From: Azolla caroliniana
Lineage: Eukaryota; Polypodiophyta
NCBI GenBank assembly: GCA_043228905.1
Contig: JBHGNT010000006.1
Coordinates: forward strand, 9,672,001 to 9,736,000
DNA length: 64,000 nucleotides
Direction of reading: 5' to 3'
Of this stretch, positions 21,455-64,000 are shown piece after piece (position 1 is the first letter of the stretch; every line of letters begins with the position of its first letter). A program made the position numbers and the translations under genes. Under the pieces are notes generated by a model that made no database searches, had not been told where the DNA came from, and saw only the letters and a list, made by a program, of their open reading frames with translations.

Positions 21455-22110
21455 TCATCCTCGGTTGTTCGGTCGATCTGTCGAACCTTGTACTACATAC
21501 GCGTTATTGGCCGAATTGTTTGCAAACGATTTCCTTCGAGCTGCTTCAGTCAGAATTGCGCTCGTGATTGAGGAGTATTTAACACCTGCAGTCGATGCGT
21601 TGCACACGGTTGTGACGAAAGTTTCCCACGAAGGGGGAAGACTACTCATAAGCAACATTGCTCTTAGTTCATCCTCGATAGTTGTCCCTTGAGCCAAAAT
21701 TTGGGAACTTAGGCTTTCGTACTCGTTGAGGTGTGCCTGAACCGAATCAGATTCTTTCATCCTAAGGTTATAGAGGCGGCGTATCAACTGTATTTTCGTG
21801 GCAGTGACCTTCTTTGCGTAAGTGTCTGAAAGTGTCTTCCATAGTTGGAAGGCAGTTGAACACGATTGCACCATAAAGTACACTAACTCCAATAGGTGCA
21901 TCCGAATAGTGGCTCAGACAATTCTGTCAAGCTTCTCCCATTCTAGCGGCTTGTATCCTTCTAGAGCATTTTCATTTTCGATGGGATCGATTTGCCCCTT
22001 GACTATTATATAGTTTTGCATCTACTCCTTCCAGACGTTGAAGTTCGATCCGTCGAACTTCCTTAGACTCATCTCTGACAAGCCAGATGTTGATTCCATC
22101 TGTGTCGATT
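21455..22110 (-). pseudogene. copia C gag
   Basis: Minus strand from about 22,085: KFDGSNFNVWKE, then a stop at about 22,022, then MQNYIIVKGQIDP. The clean part from 21,901 holds AFQLWKTLSDTYAKKVTATK, LYNLRMKESDSVQAHLNEYE and LPPSWETFVTTVCNA, typical of UBN2 gag. A zinc-knuckle trace (CNYCKKPRH-like) lies at about 21,400-21,350. Confidence 0.85.
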
Positions 22111-22285
22111 TTGGGAGGCTTTGTTTGGGGTTGGCTACGAACAGTGGTTGGGTGCAGTAGACTCGCTCACCTAGTTGATTTAGAACACAAGCTGAATCTG
22201 ATTAGAAATTTGGGAGACTCGACCCGAAGTGACTACGATTCACTAGCTTAGTCGAGTTGGACCTGAGTATGTCGATTCGATTTTT

Positions 22286-22401
22286 GTTGAGAGATCAAGC
22301 TCAACTTAGTTTAGTTAGTTAGTCAACCATGTAACTTCATAGTTACCTAGATAGAATCTAGTTAGAAGTGTTGACTATAACACCTTAAATAGGACCTTGT
22401 A
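22286..22401 (+). repeat. copia D 5' LTR fragment
   Basis: First 116 bases of the LTR, matching 24,056-24,171 and ending at ...GACCTTGTA. Confidence 0.9.
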
Positions 22402-23890
22402 AGTCTGCTTCAACAACGAAGGTTGTTTCATCGAGAAAGATGACCGACTCAAAGCCAAGGGACGAAGAGACGGTCACATGTTCAACCTCGATTCGAACGA
22501 GGTGAAATCGGCCAAGTATGCTAAAGGTCTCAAAACCAAGACAAGCATCGAGTTGTGGCACAAAAGAATCGGCCACATAAACCTCCAACGGCTTCGAGCA
22601 ATGCAATCAAAAGGAGTCTTCATCGGACTTCCGGCCTTCGAGTTGATCGAGTGTGTGAAGCATGCCAACTCGGCAGACAACATCGACTCCCATTTCCGAA
22701 GGAGAGCTACGCAAGCAAAGGCCTCCTCGACGTCATACACTCGGATGTATGGGGACCGGCTCAAACGCCGACAATCGACAGATGCCGATACTACATCACC
22801 TTCATCGATGACCACTCCCGCTACACGTGGATCTTCCCGATGAAGAAGAAGAGCGAAGTGGTCTCCCACTTCCAAAAGCAAGGGCCAAGTGGAAAAAGAA
22901 ACTGGTTGGCACATTCGATGCCTATGATCGGATGGAGGCAAGGAATACTTCTCCAATGAATTCACCTCCTATCCCCAAAGTGAAGGCATTCGGAGAGAAT
23001 TCTCGTGCCGACACACACCCCAACAAAATGGAGTAGCCGAAAGGAAGAATCAGCAAATACTTGAGGTATCACACGCCATGATGCATGAGAAGCACATGCC
23101 GAACTTCTATTGGGCCGAAGTGGCATCCACGGCTGTCTATCTCATGAATCGGTGCACCACTAATGGAGTGCATGAGCTAACTCCATACAAGCTCCTCATC
23201 GGAAGGAAGCCTATCCTTTCGCACCTCAAGGTGTTCGGAAGCATTGCGAATGTATGCATCCCGAACGAACAACGACAGAAGCCTGACCGGGAGTTGGAGA
23301 AATGTATCCTCATATGATACTCGTCCGAGAAGAAGGCATACAAGTGCTTCAACCCCTCGACCCGAGCAGTTTGGATAAGTTGGGATGTAGTCTTCGACAA
23401 ATCAGCATTATGGTATAAGCCCGATTCGACTCCACCCGACCCGACCGAGGAAGAGTTGAACGTCAACTCGGAGGATGATATTTGGCCAAGCCCTTCACCA
23501 AAGGATCGTCCAAGCTCTACCGAGCTAAGTGGACCACACGAGCCTTCAAGACTTCCAAGCACGTCGCAACCAAGTCCGGACTTGGACAAAGGCAAAGCTA
23601 AGATGCCCGAATACGAAGTCGATCACCCCGACGATAGTGATTCGGATGTGTTGGCTCCCTCACTAGACAATGAGTTCGGTTTACCCATCATGCGAACACC
23701 CGGAGTAAAGAAGGCGTTCACATCGGCGAGCGAAAAACTTCGACGCTCTTCTAGAGAGAAGAATCTCGTCACTCGGCTCAACTACAACAAGTACATGGCC
23801 CATCACTATGCCTTCGTGGTGAAGGTAGCGGCCAGAAAAGAGCCCAAGAGCTCCACCAAAGCGGTTCATAACCCACGATGGGTGGAAGTA
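22402..23890 (+). pseudogene. copia D integrase and linker (no gag, no RT)
   Basis: Begins with a pre-integrase piece (CFNNEGCFIEKDDRLKAKG-like), then TSIELWHKRIGHINLQRLRA with an intact HHCC first half. A frameshift near 22,640 leads to VCEACQLGRQHRLPFPKE and LLDVIHSDVWGPAQT, then YITFIDDHSRYTWIFPMKKK. Another shift near 22,880 leads to SDGGKEYFSNEF and, later, HTPQQNGVAERKNQQILEVS. The C-terminus has KVFGSIANVCI and a stop at 23,316. The linker DKGKAKMPEYEVDHPDD, then LRRSSREKNLV, matches copia A. It ends with the RT start NPRWVE at about 23,885, after which RT and RNase H are absent and 3' sequence follows. Confidence 0.88.
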
Positions 23891-24055
23891 GTTGACCTTC
23901 GCCCACACACTACAAGCCTTCGTCACCGGCTTGAGGGGGAGGAACCGAGATTGCCTCGGAAAGGGCGAAGAAAGCCAAAGGCCGGATGGAAGCACACGAG
24001 GCCAACGAAAGTCAAAGCGGATGTCGGACGCCTCACACTTGAGCTTGAAGGGGTG

Positions 24056-24480
24056 TGTTGAGAGATCAAGCTCAACTTAGTTTAGTTAGTTAGTCAACCA
24101 TGTAACATCGTAGTTACCTAGATAGAATCTAGTTAGAAGTGTTGACTATAACGCCTTAAATAGGACCTTGTACTTAGTGGGATATTCTAGATCCTCCACT
24201 CCTAAGTACATTTAATATAGGACTTACACCTTAGTACCAATATTCTACTCACACATATGCACCTTTGCACATGAGATGTATATATACCTCATTGTGAGTA
24301 TTTTTTTATTTGATGATGATAATGCTAATTTAATATAGAGTTAATCATCCCCCATCTAGTGTTGTTCATAAGTGTATCTTCCTCTCTCTCTTCCTCTCAC
24401 ACACTTATCACATAATCTTCCGTGCTTAACTTAATCACATAATTAGGTACTAATTAACCCTTGCTTAATTACCTAATTCT
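24056..24480 (+). repeat. copia D 3' LTR (right end approximate)
   Basis: TGTTGAGAGATCAAGC follows a purine-rich GCTTGAAGGGGTG tract that serves as PPT. The first 116 bases match the 5' fragment. Confidence 0.75.
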
Positions 24481-24529
24481 TAATAGAAAGAAAGAACCGA
24501 GGAGGCCATTAGCACTTGGCTTGGTCGTT

Positions 24530-24957
24530 GGGAGTCTCACTTTGAGATCCATCTCAAGCCCGATGCTGTAAAAATTGGTTATGTCAGTCGTGAGTTAGGT
24601 GGCCAAGCTTACAAAGAACTTACCCACAACTTGGGAAGGTTTCGTCGATGTTTTTAAGAAACAATTCTTGCAACCACCTTCTCAAACCAAACTTAGTGCA
24701 AAACTTGCTCACGTTGTCGAGCAAGCCATTTACCTCTCTCGAGGATTATGTGCATCATGCTCGAACCCCAGTCCAAAAATCGGGACTTACAGGTGAGAAA
24801 TAGTTTGTTGCTCGTTTTTTGAATAGTATCCCCAATGGGGATTACCATTGGATTTTCCATGACAAGGACCCTACAACTTTTGAGGATGCCGTCAACATTG
24901 TTCTTCGGTACCATAGGACTTCCAAGAAAGACCACAATAAACCTGAGTGTTGTCTAG
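24530..24957 (+). pseudogene. Ty3/gypsy-like gag fragment
   Basis: TTWEGFVDVFKKQFLQPPSQ (24,628-24,690) matches the Retrotrans_gag core (W..F...F...F). After a frameshift, NSIPNGDYHWIFHDKDPTTF, then EDAVNIVLRY, continues to about 24,950. It is wedged between copia D and the truncated end of copia E, with no gypsy LTR, protease or polymerase nearby. Confidence 0.6.
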
Positions 24958-25169
24958 CCAAATGAAGCACCCTCCATCGTTGAACCGAACTTGCATGCCT
25001 TGTTCCACGATTTGACCGACCAAGACCAGATTCTTCATTATTGTTAGAACATGCAAGACATTTTTGATGTAGGTCTCATTGCCGACATGTTGAATGGGGT
25101 GTATTGTGTCATCCCCGGTTTCAATACAACATGGTCGATCGGGTTTTCAGAGTTCTCGAAACCAATCTA

Positions 25170-26218
25170 CATGGGACGTCATGTAATTTGACGCACCCGA
25201 ATCGACAAACCAAATAGCTTCGGGACTAGAGGTGTTGGTCGAGCACAATTCCATCATCGAGTTTGCTCTGTGTCGCATCAGGAACATTTCGTCACGATCG
25301 TTGTAGTCGGAATTCAAGGCGTAATTAGTGAGTTGTCGACTTGTGAATGTTGTCTCACTTTTCTTTTTTTGACACTCTGCCTCGTAGTGGCCGAATTTGC
25401 CACAATATCCACACTGAACGGAGTTGTTATGCCGGCTGGTTTCGACATGATTGCTCCCCCTTCTACCCGAGGCTTCGTCTCGCGAGTTTGTGGCTTCTTG
25501 CCGGTAGTAGAAGTTGTGCTTGTGGGACTACCCTTGATTGTGGCGGCCTTGGCCGAGTTAGCCTCTTCTGCCATGACCTTGTCCTCTTCCTCCATCTGAG
25601 TTCGAATAGAGCATGTGTCCCTCTTGCACACTACTCCTCGCTTGGACGTGATTCTCCTCGACTAGTAACATTGATTGAAGATCGAAGGAGGAGGAAGGAT
25701 TCCCTCTCACGAGAATGGACGACCTTATTGCACCTAACTGAGGTGCCAACCCTTCAAGGCATATCTACACCATTTCATCTTCGTCAATGTTGACATTGAT
25801 GAACCCGAGGGTGTTGCATAGCTCCTTGATTTTCAAGGTGTAACTACCGATTGGCATGTTTCTCTATTGAATATTGTTCAACTCTTGATGGAGCTAAAGT
25901 TTGTGAGCAGTCGTATTGGCCGCGAAAATTTTCTTGAGGTTCCCCCATGCCTCCTTCGGCGTTTTTGCCTCTCGAATGTAGCCAAGCATGTGATCATGTA
26001 CGCATGATGCAAGGCAGTACAACACATGGCTCGCAACTTGCTCCCAGGCTGGGTAGTCGGCGTGTGTCGGGTTGGGTAACTTGTGTTTCTTGTGCTCCTT
26101 CGATGTAGCCCCAATAGCCTTGGTTGACAAGGTATTGGTGCATCTTGTACTCCCAAAATACAAAGTTATTTTTGTCAAGCTTCTTAGCAGGATAAGTGCT
26201 TCCCATCTGAGTGTTCAT
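25170..26218 (-). pseudogene. copia E gag and protease
   Basis: Start codon at 26,218 (minus), MNTQMGSTYPAKKLDKNNF. After a frameshift near 26,100 the gag core continues (YREAK-type helix, KKIFAANTTAHKL) to a stop at about 25,890. Further on are MAPQLGAIRSSI and SFDLQSMLLVEENH. The zinc knuckle CGYCGKFGHYEAEC is at about 25,413-25,372. The protease motif WFVDSGASNYMTS is intact at about 25,220, followed at once by a stop. Compare copia A, where the same Asp is Asn. Confidence 0.9.
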
Positions 26219-26350
26219 TGTCGAACTTCTTCTTCTTCTCTTTGATACAAACTGTGCAGATTGCTGCTACAATGATCAGTCGGTTCTTTTCAAACTCGGG
26301 ATTAGGCACAACACATGCAGAGGCGATAGACTTTGATCAAGCTACCACGC

Positions 26351-26362
26351 GCTCTGATGCCA
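26351..26362 (-). other. Primer-binding site of copia E
   Basis: Element strand TGGCATCAGAGC, one base from the initiator tRNA-Met complement, adjoining the LTR. Confidence 0.92.
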
Positions 26363-26709
26363 TGTAAAGAAACGAGAGTGATTACGTGCAACGGAAGAGA
26401 TATGCATTTGAGAGAGAGAGAGAGAGAGAGATCTTGACGATACAGAAAACCAGTGAAGACTATATTATGAAGGACAAGAATGACCAACAACTATAAAATA
26501 GGTGGGAAGGTGCTTATATAATCACCTTCTCTCTATATTCTCTTTCTACAACCACCTCTTAACTAAAGGGAGGTGGAGACTTAATTACACTGAATATGTG
26601 TCATAGAACTATTAGATTCTATGACACACTAGTTACTATAGTATGTGGTGGGGTGTTCACACACTAGGGTGTGTTCCCACACTAGGGAAGTTGAGTTTGA
26701 TTCTCAATA
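26363..26709 (-). repeat. copia E 5' LTR
   Basis: 347 bp. On the element strand it opens TATTGAGAATCAAACTC (TG mutated to TA) and closes ...TTTACA, the family termini seen in A and the solo LTRs. It contains a GA repeat (about 26,408-26,430), a palindrome (26,597-26,628) and a TATATAAGCACC promoter block. Confidence 0.88.
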
Positions 26710-26769
26710 GTGAGATTGCACAACCCCATCCATAATTTTAATTTGTCTTTAAGTTTCTTTGGTACTAGT

Positions 26770-27046
26770 GATTATGGCAATATTGGCCTAGTATGCGAAA
26801 CGTTTTTATTTATATGCTCAATATGTAGTTTGAAGACACATTTGACACTTAAAAGGCATATCGGTATGTTTGTTCTCCATATTGGCGACATCCAAAAGGC
26901 TAACTTGAGATTATGGCATACTTGGCCTATGCGGAAAGGTTTTATTTTTATGCTAATATGTAGTTTAGAGACACATTTGACACTTAAAAAGCATATTGGT
27001 TTGTTTGTTCTCCATATTGGCGACATCCAAAAGGCTAACTTGAGAT
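26770..27046. repeat. Two-unit tandem repeat of about 138 bp
   Basis: Units 26,770-26,908 and 26,909-27,046 share GATTATGGCA...TTGGCC at the start and a long stretch (GTTTGTTCTCCATATTGGCG, then ACATCCAAAAGGC) at the end, with about a dozen differences. No function is evident. Confidence 0.9.
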
Positions 27047-28789
27047 TAGGTAGATGCTCGAAGGCTTATAGGAAAACATGTCCACCCATTGCATTGGTTG
27101 TTAGGTAAAATTTAAAACAAGTTCATCTAGAATGGGGAATTTGATGGGTTTTGATAGTTATTGCACCCCCTTCTACTATAATTATACACATAGATTGACA
27201 CATGCATGATATTTGTGATATTCTCTATGCGCAATATTCTCAATATTCGAGAATATGAAATGGCCCGAAGAATATTAAAAAACCATTCGTTTTGCAAAAT
27301 AGATATAAAATATTTATTTATTTATTTAAATAAATTTATTTTACCAAAAAAAGAACAATTATTCATTAATAGATTATAGTGTCAAGAGAGTTTATGAAAC
27401 TTATTTTAATTAATCAATTAATTAATTAATTTTTAAAAAACGAATATTTTTATATGTACTATACAAATATGATTAGTATAAACTTTAAATATATAATTAG
27501 TTTGAAGTACTATTTTTAATGTTAAAATAAAAATATCCATAAATTTTGAGGGAATAAAAAGTGAGAAATTAATGAGGCTCTATTTTATTTTATTTATTTA
27601 TTAAAAATAAAACGAATACTTATAATTATAAGTTATACATTTATTATTAAAATTTAGTAGGGACAAATCCCCAAGTCCCTCTTTTATTATCCCTATTTAT
27701 TGTCAAGTTCCTTTTTTTTTATCCTAGGAAATTAAAAAAAACAGTTTTTTTTTTTTTGAGTTAAACGAATACTTGACCACCCATTCGTATTTGTATTTGT
27801 ATACATTCGAATGGGAAACCTGACAAATGCGAATATATCAATCTATGATTATACATTTACACAATTACTATTTACTAAAAAGGAAGAAGAAAGATTCTCT
27901 ATTTAAAATGACTTTATATATTAAAGGTTCATGGCCCAAAACACGAAGTGTGTGTTAAGCAAGAGGGAGTATCCATGGATACAAGCGTGGGATTAGAAGG
28001 CGAGAAAGATACCCTTGGGAAAAGTAATGCAACCTTTTTGAAATATAAGATACATATATTAGGCAAAGTAAAGTTCCATTATATTACATAGATACACACA
28101 CATACTATATAGATCCAGGTGAGTTGACAATCAAGCAAAATGAGTATTTGTCAAAATTTTGTCACGACCGCGTCTAAAAGTTAGAATATATGAAACTTAG
28201 AAAATCTAAAGCATTAATAGTTGTAGAATAATTTATGAGTAATTATTAGTTAAAGATAAGGGACACACACATAGTTTGAAAGAAAAGGTAATATATTTTT
28301 CTAGCTAATTCTTGTAGGATTTGGATGATTCAAGTTTTAACATGGTTGAGAGTCGAGACACTTTTCATTTGTGTTGCATGCATATGCTTGTCACATATTT
28401 GTTGCGTGCACATGCATACATTGATATCATGTAGATGGAATGGGATCTCGTTTAGGCCACCAAAACCTTTGCTTCACCAACACAAATTGCCTTATGTTCG
28501 ACAAGCCTATACAACTTTCCTTTAATGGACAATCTACACTACTTGTTTCTTCCCTCCTACCTTAACAATGTCTCATTTCACGGGTCCTCGAGAACTATAA
28601 CAAATTTCCCATGGGTTTCTTTGCCCTCGAACAATAAATATGCACGCACAATGGGGTGGTGCCAGAAGGTTTGGACCACTACTACACAAGATATGCAATG
28701 TGTTTGGTGGGCACAACTACCATGGGGGGGTGGCCATTGTCCCACCCAATGCTGAGGTGTGGGGCAGGGCATGTGGTCGAATGGAAAAG
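27047..28789. other. AT-rich intergenic stretch
   Basis: Very AT-rich, with homopolymer and TTTA runs (27,300-27,760). I see no gene, transposon terminus or RNA gene. Open frames around 28,325-28,790 have no recognisable motif. Confidence 0.7.
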
Positions 28790-28799
28790 ACAATGTATA

Positions 28800-29165
28800 T
28801 GCCGCTCTTGTCTTGTCTTGTCCTCACTTTGTATACCTCTCCATTCTAGATTGACCTATGCTATAGAGATTCTGAAGACAAAAAAAATTATAATATCTCT
28901 AACAATTGATAACAAAATTCTTTGGTCTCTTTTCATTATGATCTTGTTATCTCTAACAATTGATAACAAAGAGACTTTAGTCTCTTTTTATTATGATCTT
29001 GTTGACAGTTTTTTTTTCACTAACTTAGGGACATTTATTTTGGTCGGTCATTGTGAAAGGTGAGACGACACTTAAAGATGTAAGAACTCTTGTTTGGTCT
29101 TTTCTGTATAGGGCCATTTTGGCCGCTTAGAGGACGTTCAAATACATATGTATGTATCTTTCTTT
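28800..29165 (+). mobile_element. LINE 3' tail copy, upstream of VPS13
   Basis: Contains the diverged shared tail: CCATTCTAGATTGACCTATG, later GAGACGACACTTAAAGATGT, then GGGCCATTTTGGCCGCTTAG, and ends near TATCTTTCTTTC. An internal repeat CTCTAACAATTGATAACAAA occurs twice (28,895 and 28,951). Confidence 0.75.
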
Positions 29166-29325
29166 CAACTCTTAACGTGCTTTGGGTTCATGGACCCGCG
29201 GAGATGGACGGTGAGGATGATGCCAGGTGTGAAAAAGCACTACTCTGTCAAGTGGCGTCTGGCGAGCCGTCGATCAACAATGATCGGACGGTGCAGAATC
29301 TCTCTCTCTCTCTCTCTCTAGTATA

Positions 29326-29357
<32 letters not shown>

Positions 29358-30339
29358 AGGATAATCTCTGCCTCTCTGCCTCTCTATCTCTCTCATCTAC
29401 AAAGAAGGTTTTTCTTTATTACGCAGGTATGTCTTTTCTTCCATCTTGTGCAGACAAACTCTGCGTCGAAGAGCTCGTGATTCTTTGGAGCATCACATAA
29501 ATCTGTCTTTGCAGGTAAGGCTTCTTTTTGCACTCTTTCTTCATCTAACATTTTTGTTTTGTTTTGTTAAGCTTGTGATTTTTGAAGGATCAAAATAGCA
29601 TTTTTTCTTTGTTGTTTCATGATATATCAAAAGAAACATTTATAAGGGCTTTACTTTTCCTTCCTGTGCAGTGGACGGGGTTTTGCGAACCTCTCGTTGA
29701 TGATTGGACCATACTTCTTTGATGTGTTAAATTCGAAGGCACATTTTTAGGTAATTCACAGTCTTCTTCATAACTTTTTCTCGTTTTTATTTTGCGGGCA
29801 TTTCTCCATCTAACATGCTTCTTTGTTTCTTTTTATTGCGAGAAGTTCTGTTTTTGTTTGTTGGTACTTTCCAATCTGAGGTATAAAAATTTGTTATTTT
29901 TCATTTTATGCTATTTTTTCCAGGTATCTGAGAATCCCATTGATCAAAGGATTCGTTTCTTTATGTGAAATCTGAAGGCCTGTTCGTGTTACTTTTAGTA
30001 GTTAGTTTTGTTATGGGTATTTCAATAGCTAATAGACGTGGATTTCTTTGTTATTTTTCTTTTTTATGAATTTTGAAAATGCTTCGGAAGTACCTTCTTA
30101 GATGATCAATCAAAATTTTATTGTTTAGTATCAAGCCTCTCTTCATTAATGTTAAATTATATGCATGTTTTCGTGTGCTTCTTTTTTGCAGTTATCTCCA
30201 GAATTCCTTGATCAAACCTCTACTTTGATGTGAATCTCGAAGAAACTTCTGCATGGATTTCTTCTGCAATTTTCCGCTGATACATTTCTGAATCTTGTGG
30301 ATCAAACCATTTCCTCTTCGAAAAGAAAATTGGTTCAAA
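29166..30339 (+). promoter_or_regulatory. Putative promoter and 5' leader of the VPS13 gene
   Basis: CT-rich tracts at 29,297-29,395 are typical of plant core promoter Y-patches or leaders. No convincing TATA box was found. From 29,400 the sequence alternates exon-like and intron-like pieces: GCAG or CCAG acceptors and GTAAG/GTATG donors at about 29,427, 29,512, 29,672, 29,749, 29,924 and 30,192. Three exon-like pieces share TTGAT...CTTTGATGTG...TCGAAGG-like text (29,697, 29,938, 30,208). I infer a spliced, partly duplicated 5' UTR; the transcription start is unknown. Confidence 0.5.

Positions 30340-64000
<33,661 letters not shown>

Larger units (their letters stand above)
18064..22285 (-). 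mobile_element. Ty1/copia retrotransposon C, truncated, no LTR seen
   Basis: Minus-strand order gag, protease, integrase, reverse transcriptase. It stops just after the YVDD box at about 18,085, so thumb, RNase H and 3' LTR are missing. On the 5' side it is cut at 22,286 by copia D. Integrase is divided by an insertion (about 19,657-20,570). Its protein sequence is distinct from A and B. Confidence 0.85.
22286..24480 (+). mobile_element. Ty1/copia retrotransposon D, internally deleted
   Basis: Starts with TGTTGAGAGATCAAGC at 22,286, identical to the start of its 3' LTR at 24,056 apart from three bases over 116 positions. At 22,402 the sequence jumps straight into GAG-pre-integrase, so the rest of the 5' LTR, PBS, gag and protease are gone. 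Integrase and the acidic linker remain, but RT and RNase H are deleted. The right end is not certain because the 3' LTR end has no second copy to compare. Confidence 0.85.
24958..26709 (-). mobile_element. Ty1/copia retrotransposon E, 5' half only
   Basis: Minus strand: LTR, PBS, gag, zinc knuckle, protease, then truncation in the GAG-pre-integrase at about 24,958 (IVEQGMQVRFNDGGCF is the last motif). Its gag is close to that of copia A (KMHQYLV.QGYW and GYIREAKTPKEAW shared). No 3' LTR is present. Confidence 0.9.

Noticed and set aside
28325-29063. Overlapping open frames upstream of VPS13
   Set aside because: No motif on any strand, AT-rich context, and the right part is LINE tail sequence.

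Overview
This is nuclear DNA of a land plant. Genes are split by short AT-rich GT-AG introns, and the sequence is crowded with plant-type Ty1/copia LTR retrotransposons primed by initiator tRNA-Met, LINE remnants, a hairpin MITE, SINE-like units and a PLS-type PPR pseudogene. I cannot name the species. The LINE remnants carry a QGCPLSPT-type reverse transcriptase motif and most tails end in TTTC-like simple repeats, which differs from the usual angiosperm L1. I take that only as a weak hint of a non-angiosperm host. There are no bacterial genes, CRISPR arrays, rRNA genes or functional tRNA genes.

Positions 1-28,800 are a graveyard of mobile elements. Copia element A (+ strand, 1-5,151) enters from the left with a broken gag-pol. 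Positions 5,152-10,890 hold LINE fragments on the minus strand and a PPR pseudogene into which an intronless actin fragment was inserted. Copia B (minus strand, 10,896-17,461) is complete, with two LTRs, PBS, PPT and a target-site duplication. Its reverse transcriptase is interrupted by about 1.3 kb that contains a 316-bp MITE and SINE-like repeats. Copia C (minus, about 18,064-22,285) has an integrase split by a promoter-like insertion. Copia D (+, 22,286 to about 24,480) has lost gag and RT but keeps integrase. A scrap of Ty3/gypsy-like gag and the 5' half of copia E (minus, ending 26,709) follow. Positions 27,047-28,800 are AT-rich with nothing recognisable.

Positions 29,166-64,000 are one large plant gene on the + strand, a VPS13-family bridge-like lipid-transfer protein of the SHRUBBY (SHBY) type. 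I could place 51 coding exons from 30,340 to the window edge (10,036 nt, 3,345 codons), all with matching intron phases. The order is chorein N-terminus, extended helical/beta region, PH-like domain, VPS13 middle region, four Vps62-like W...P..G repeats (one per exon), a C2-like segment, and the SHR-BD/VPS13-adaptor-binding region. The last exons lie beyond the window.

The longer introns of this gene are packed with a LINE family. At least fourteen copies of its 3' tail are present in both orientations, nearly all with a short inverted repeat (AGGCC/GGCCT) just before the 3' end. The introns also hold two solo copia LTRs with target-site duplications and a truncated third. Two introns use GC-AG splice sites, one short intron is stop-free and divisible by three, and one 5' splice site lies in a tandem duplication. 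I see no defence system or other multi-gene system here. The interest lies in how a very large essential-type gene tolerates and splices around its transposon load.
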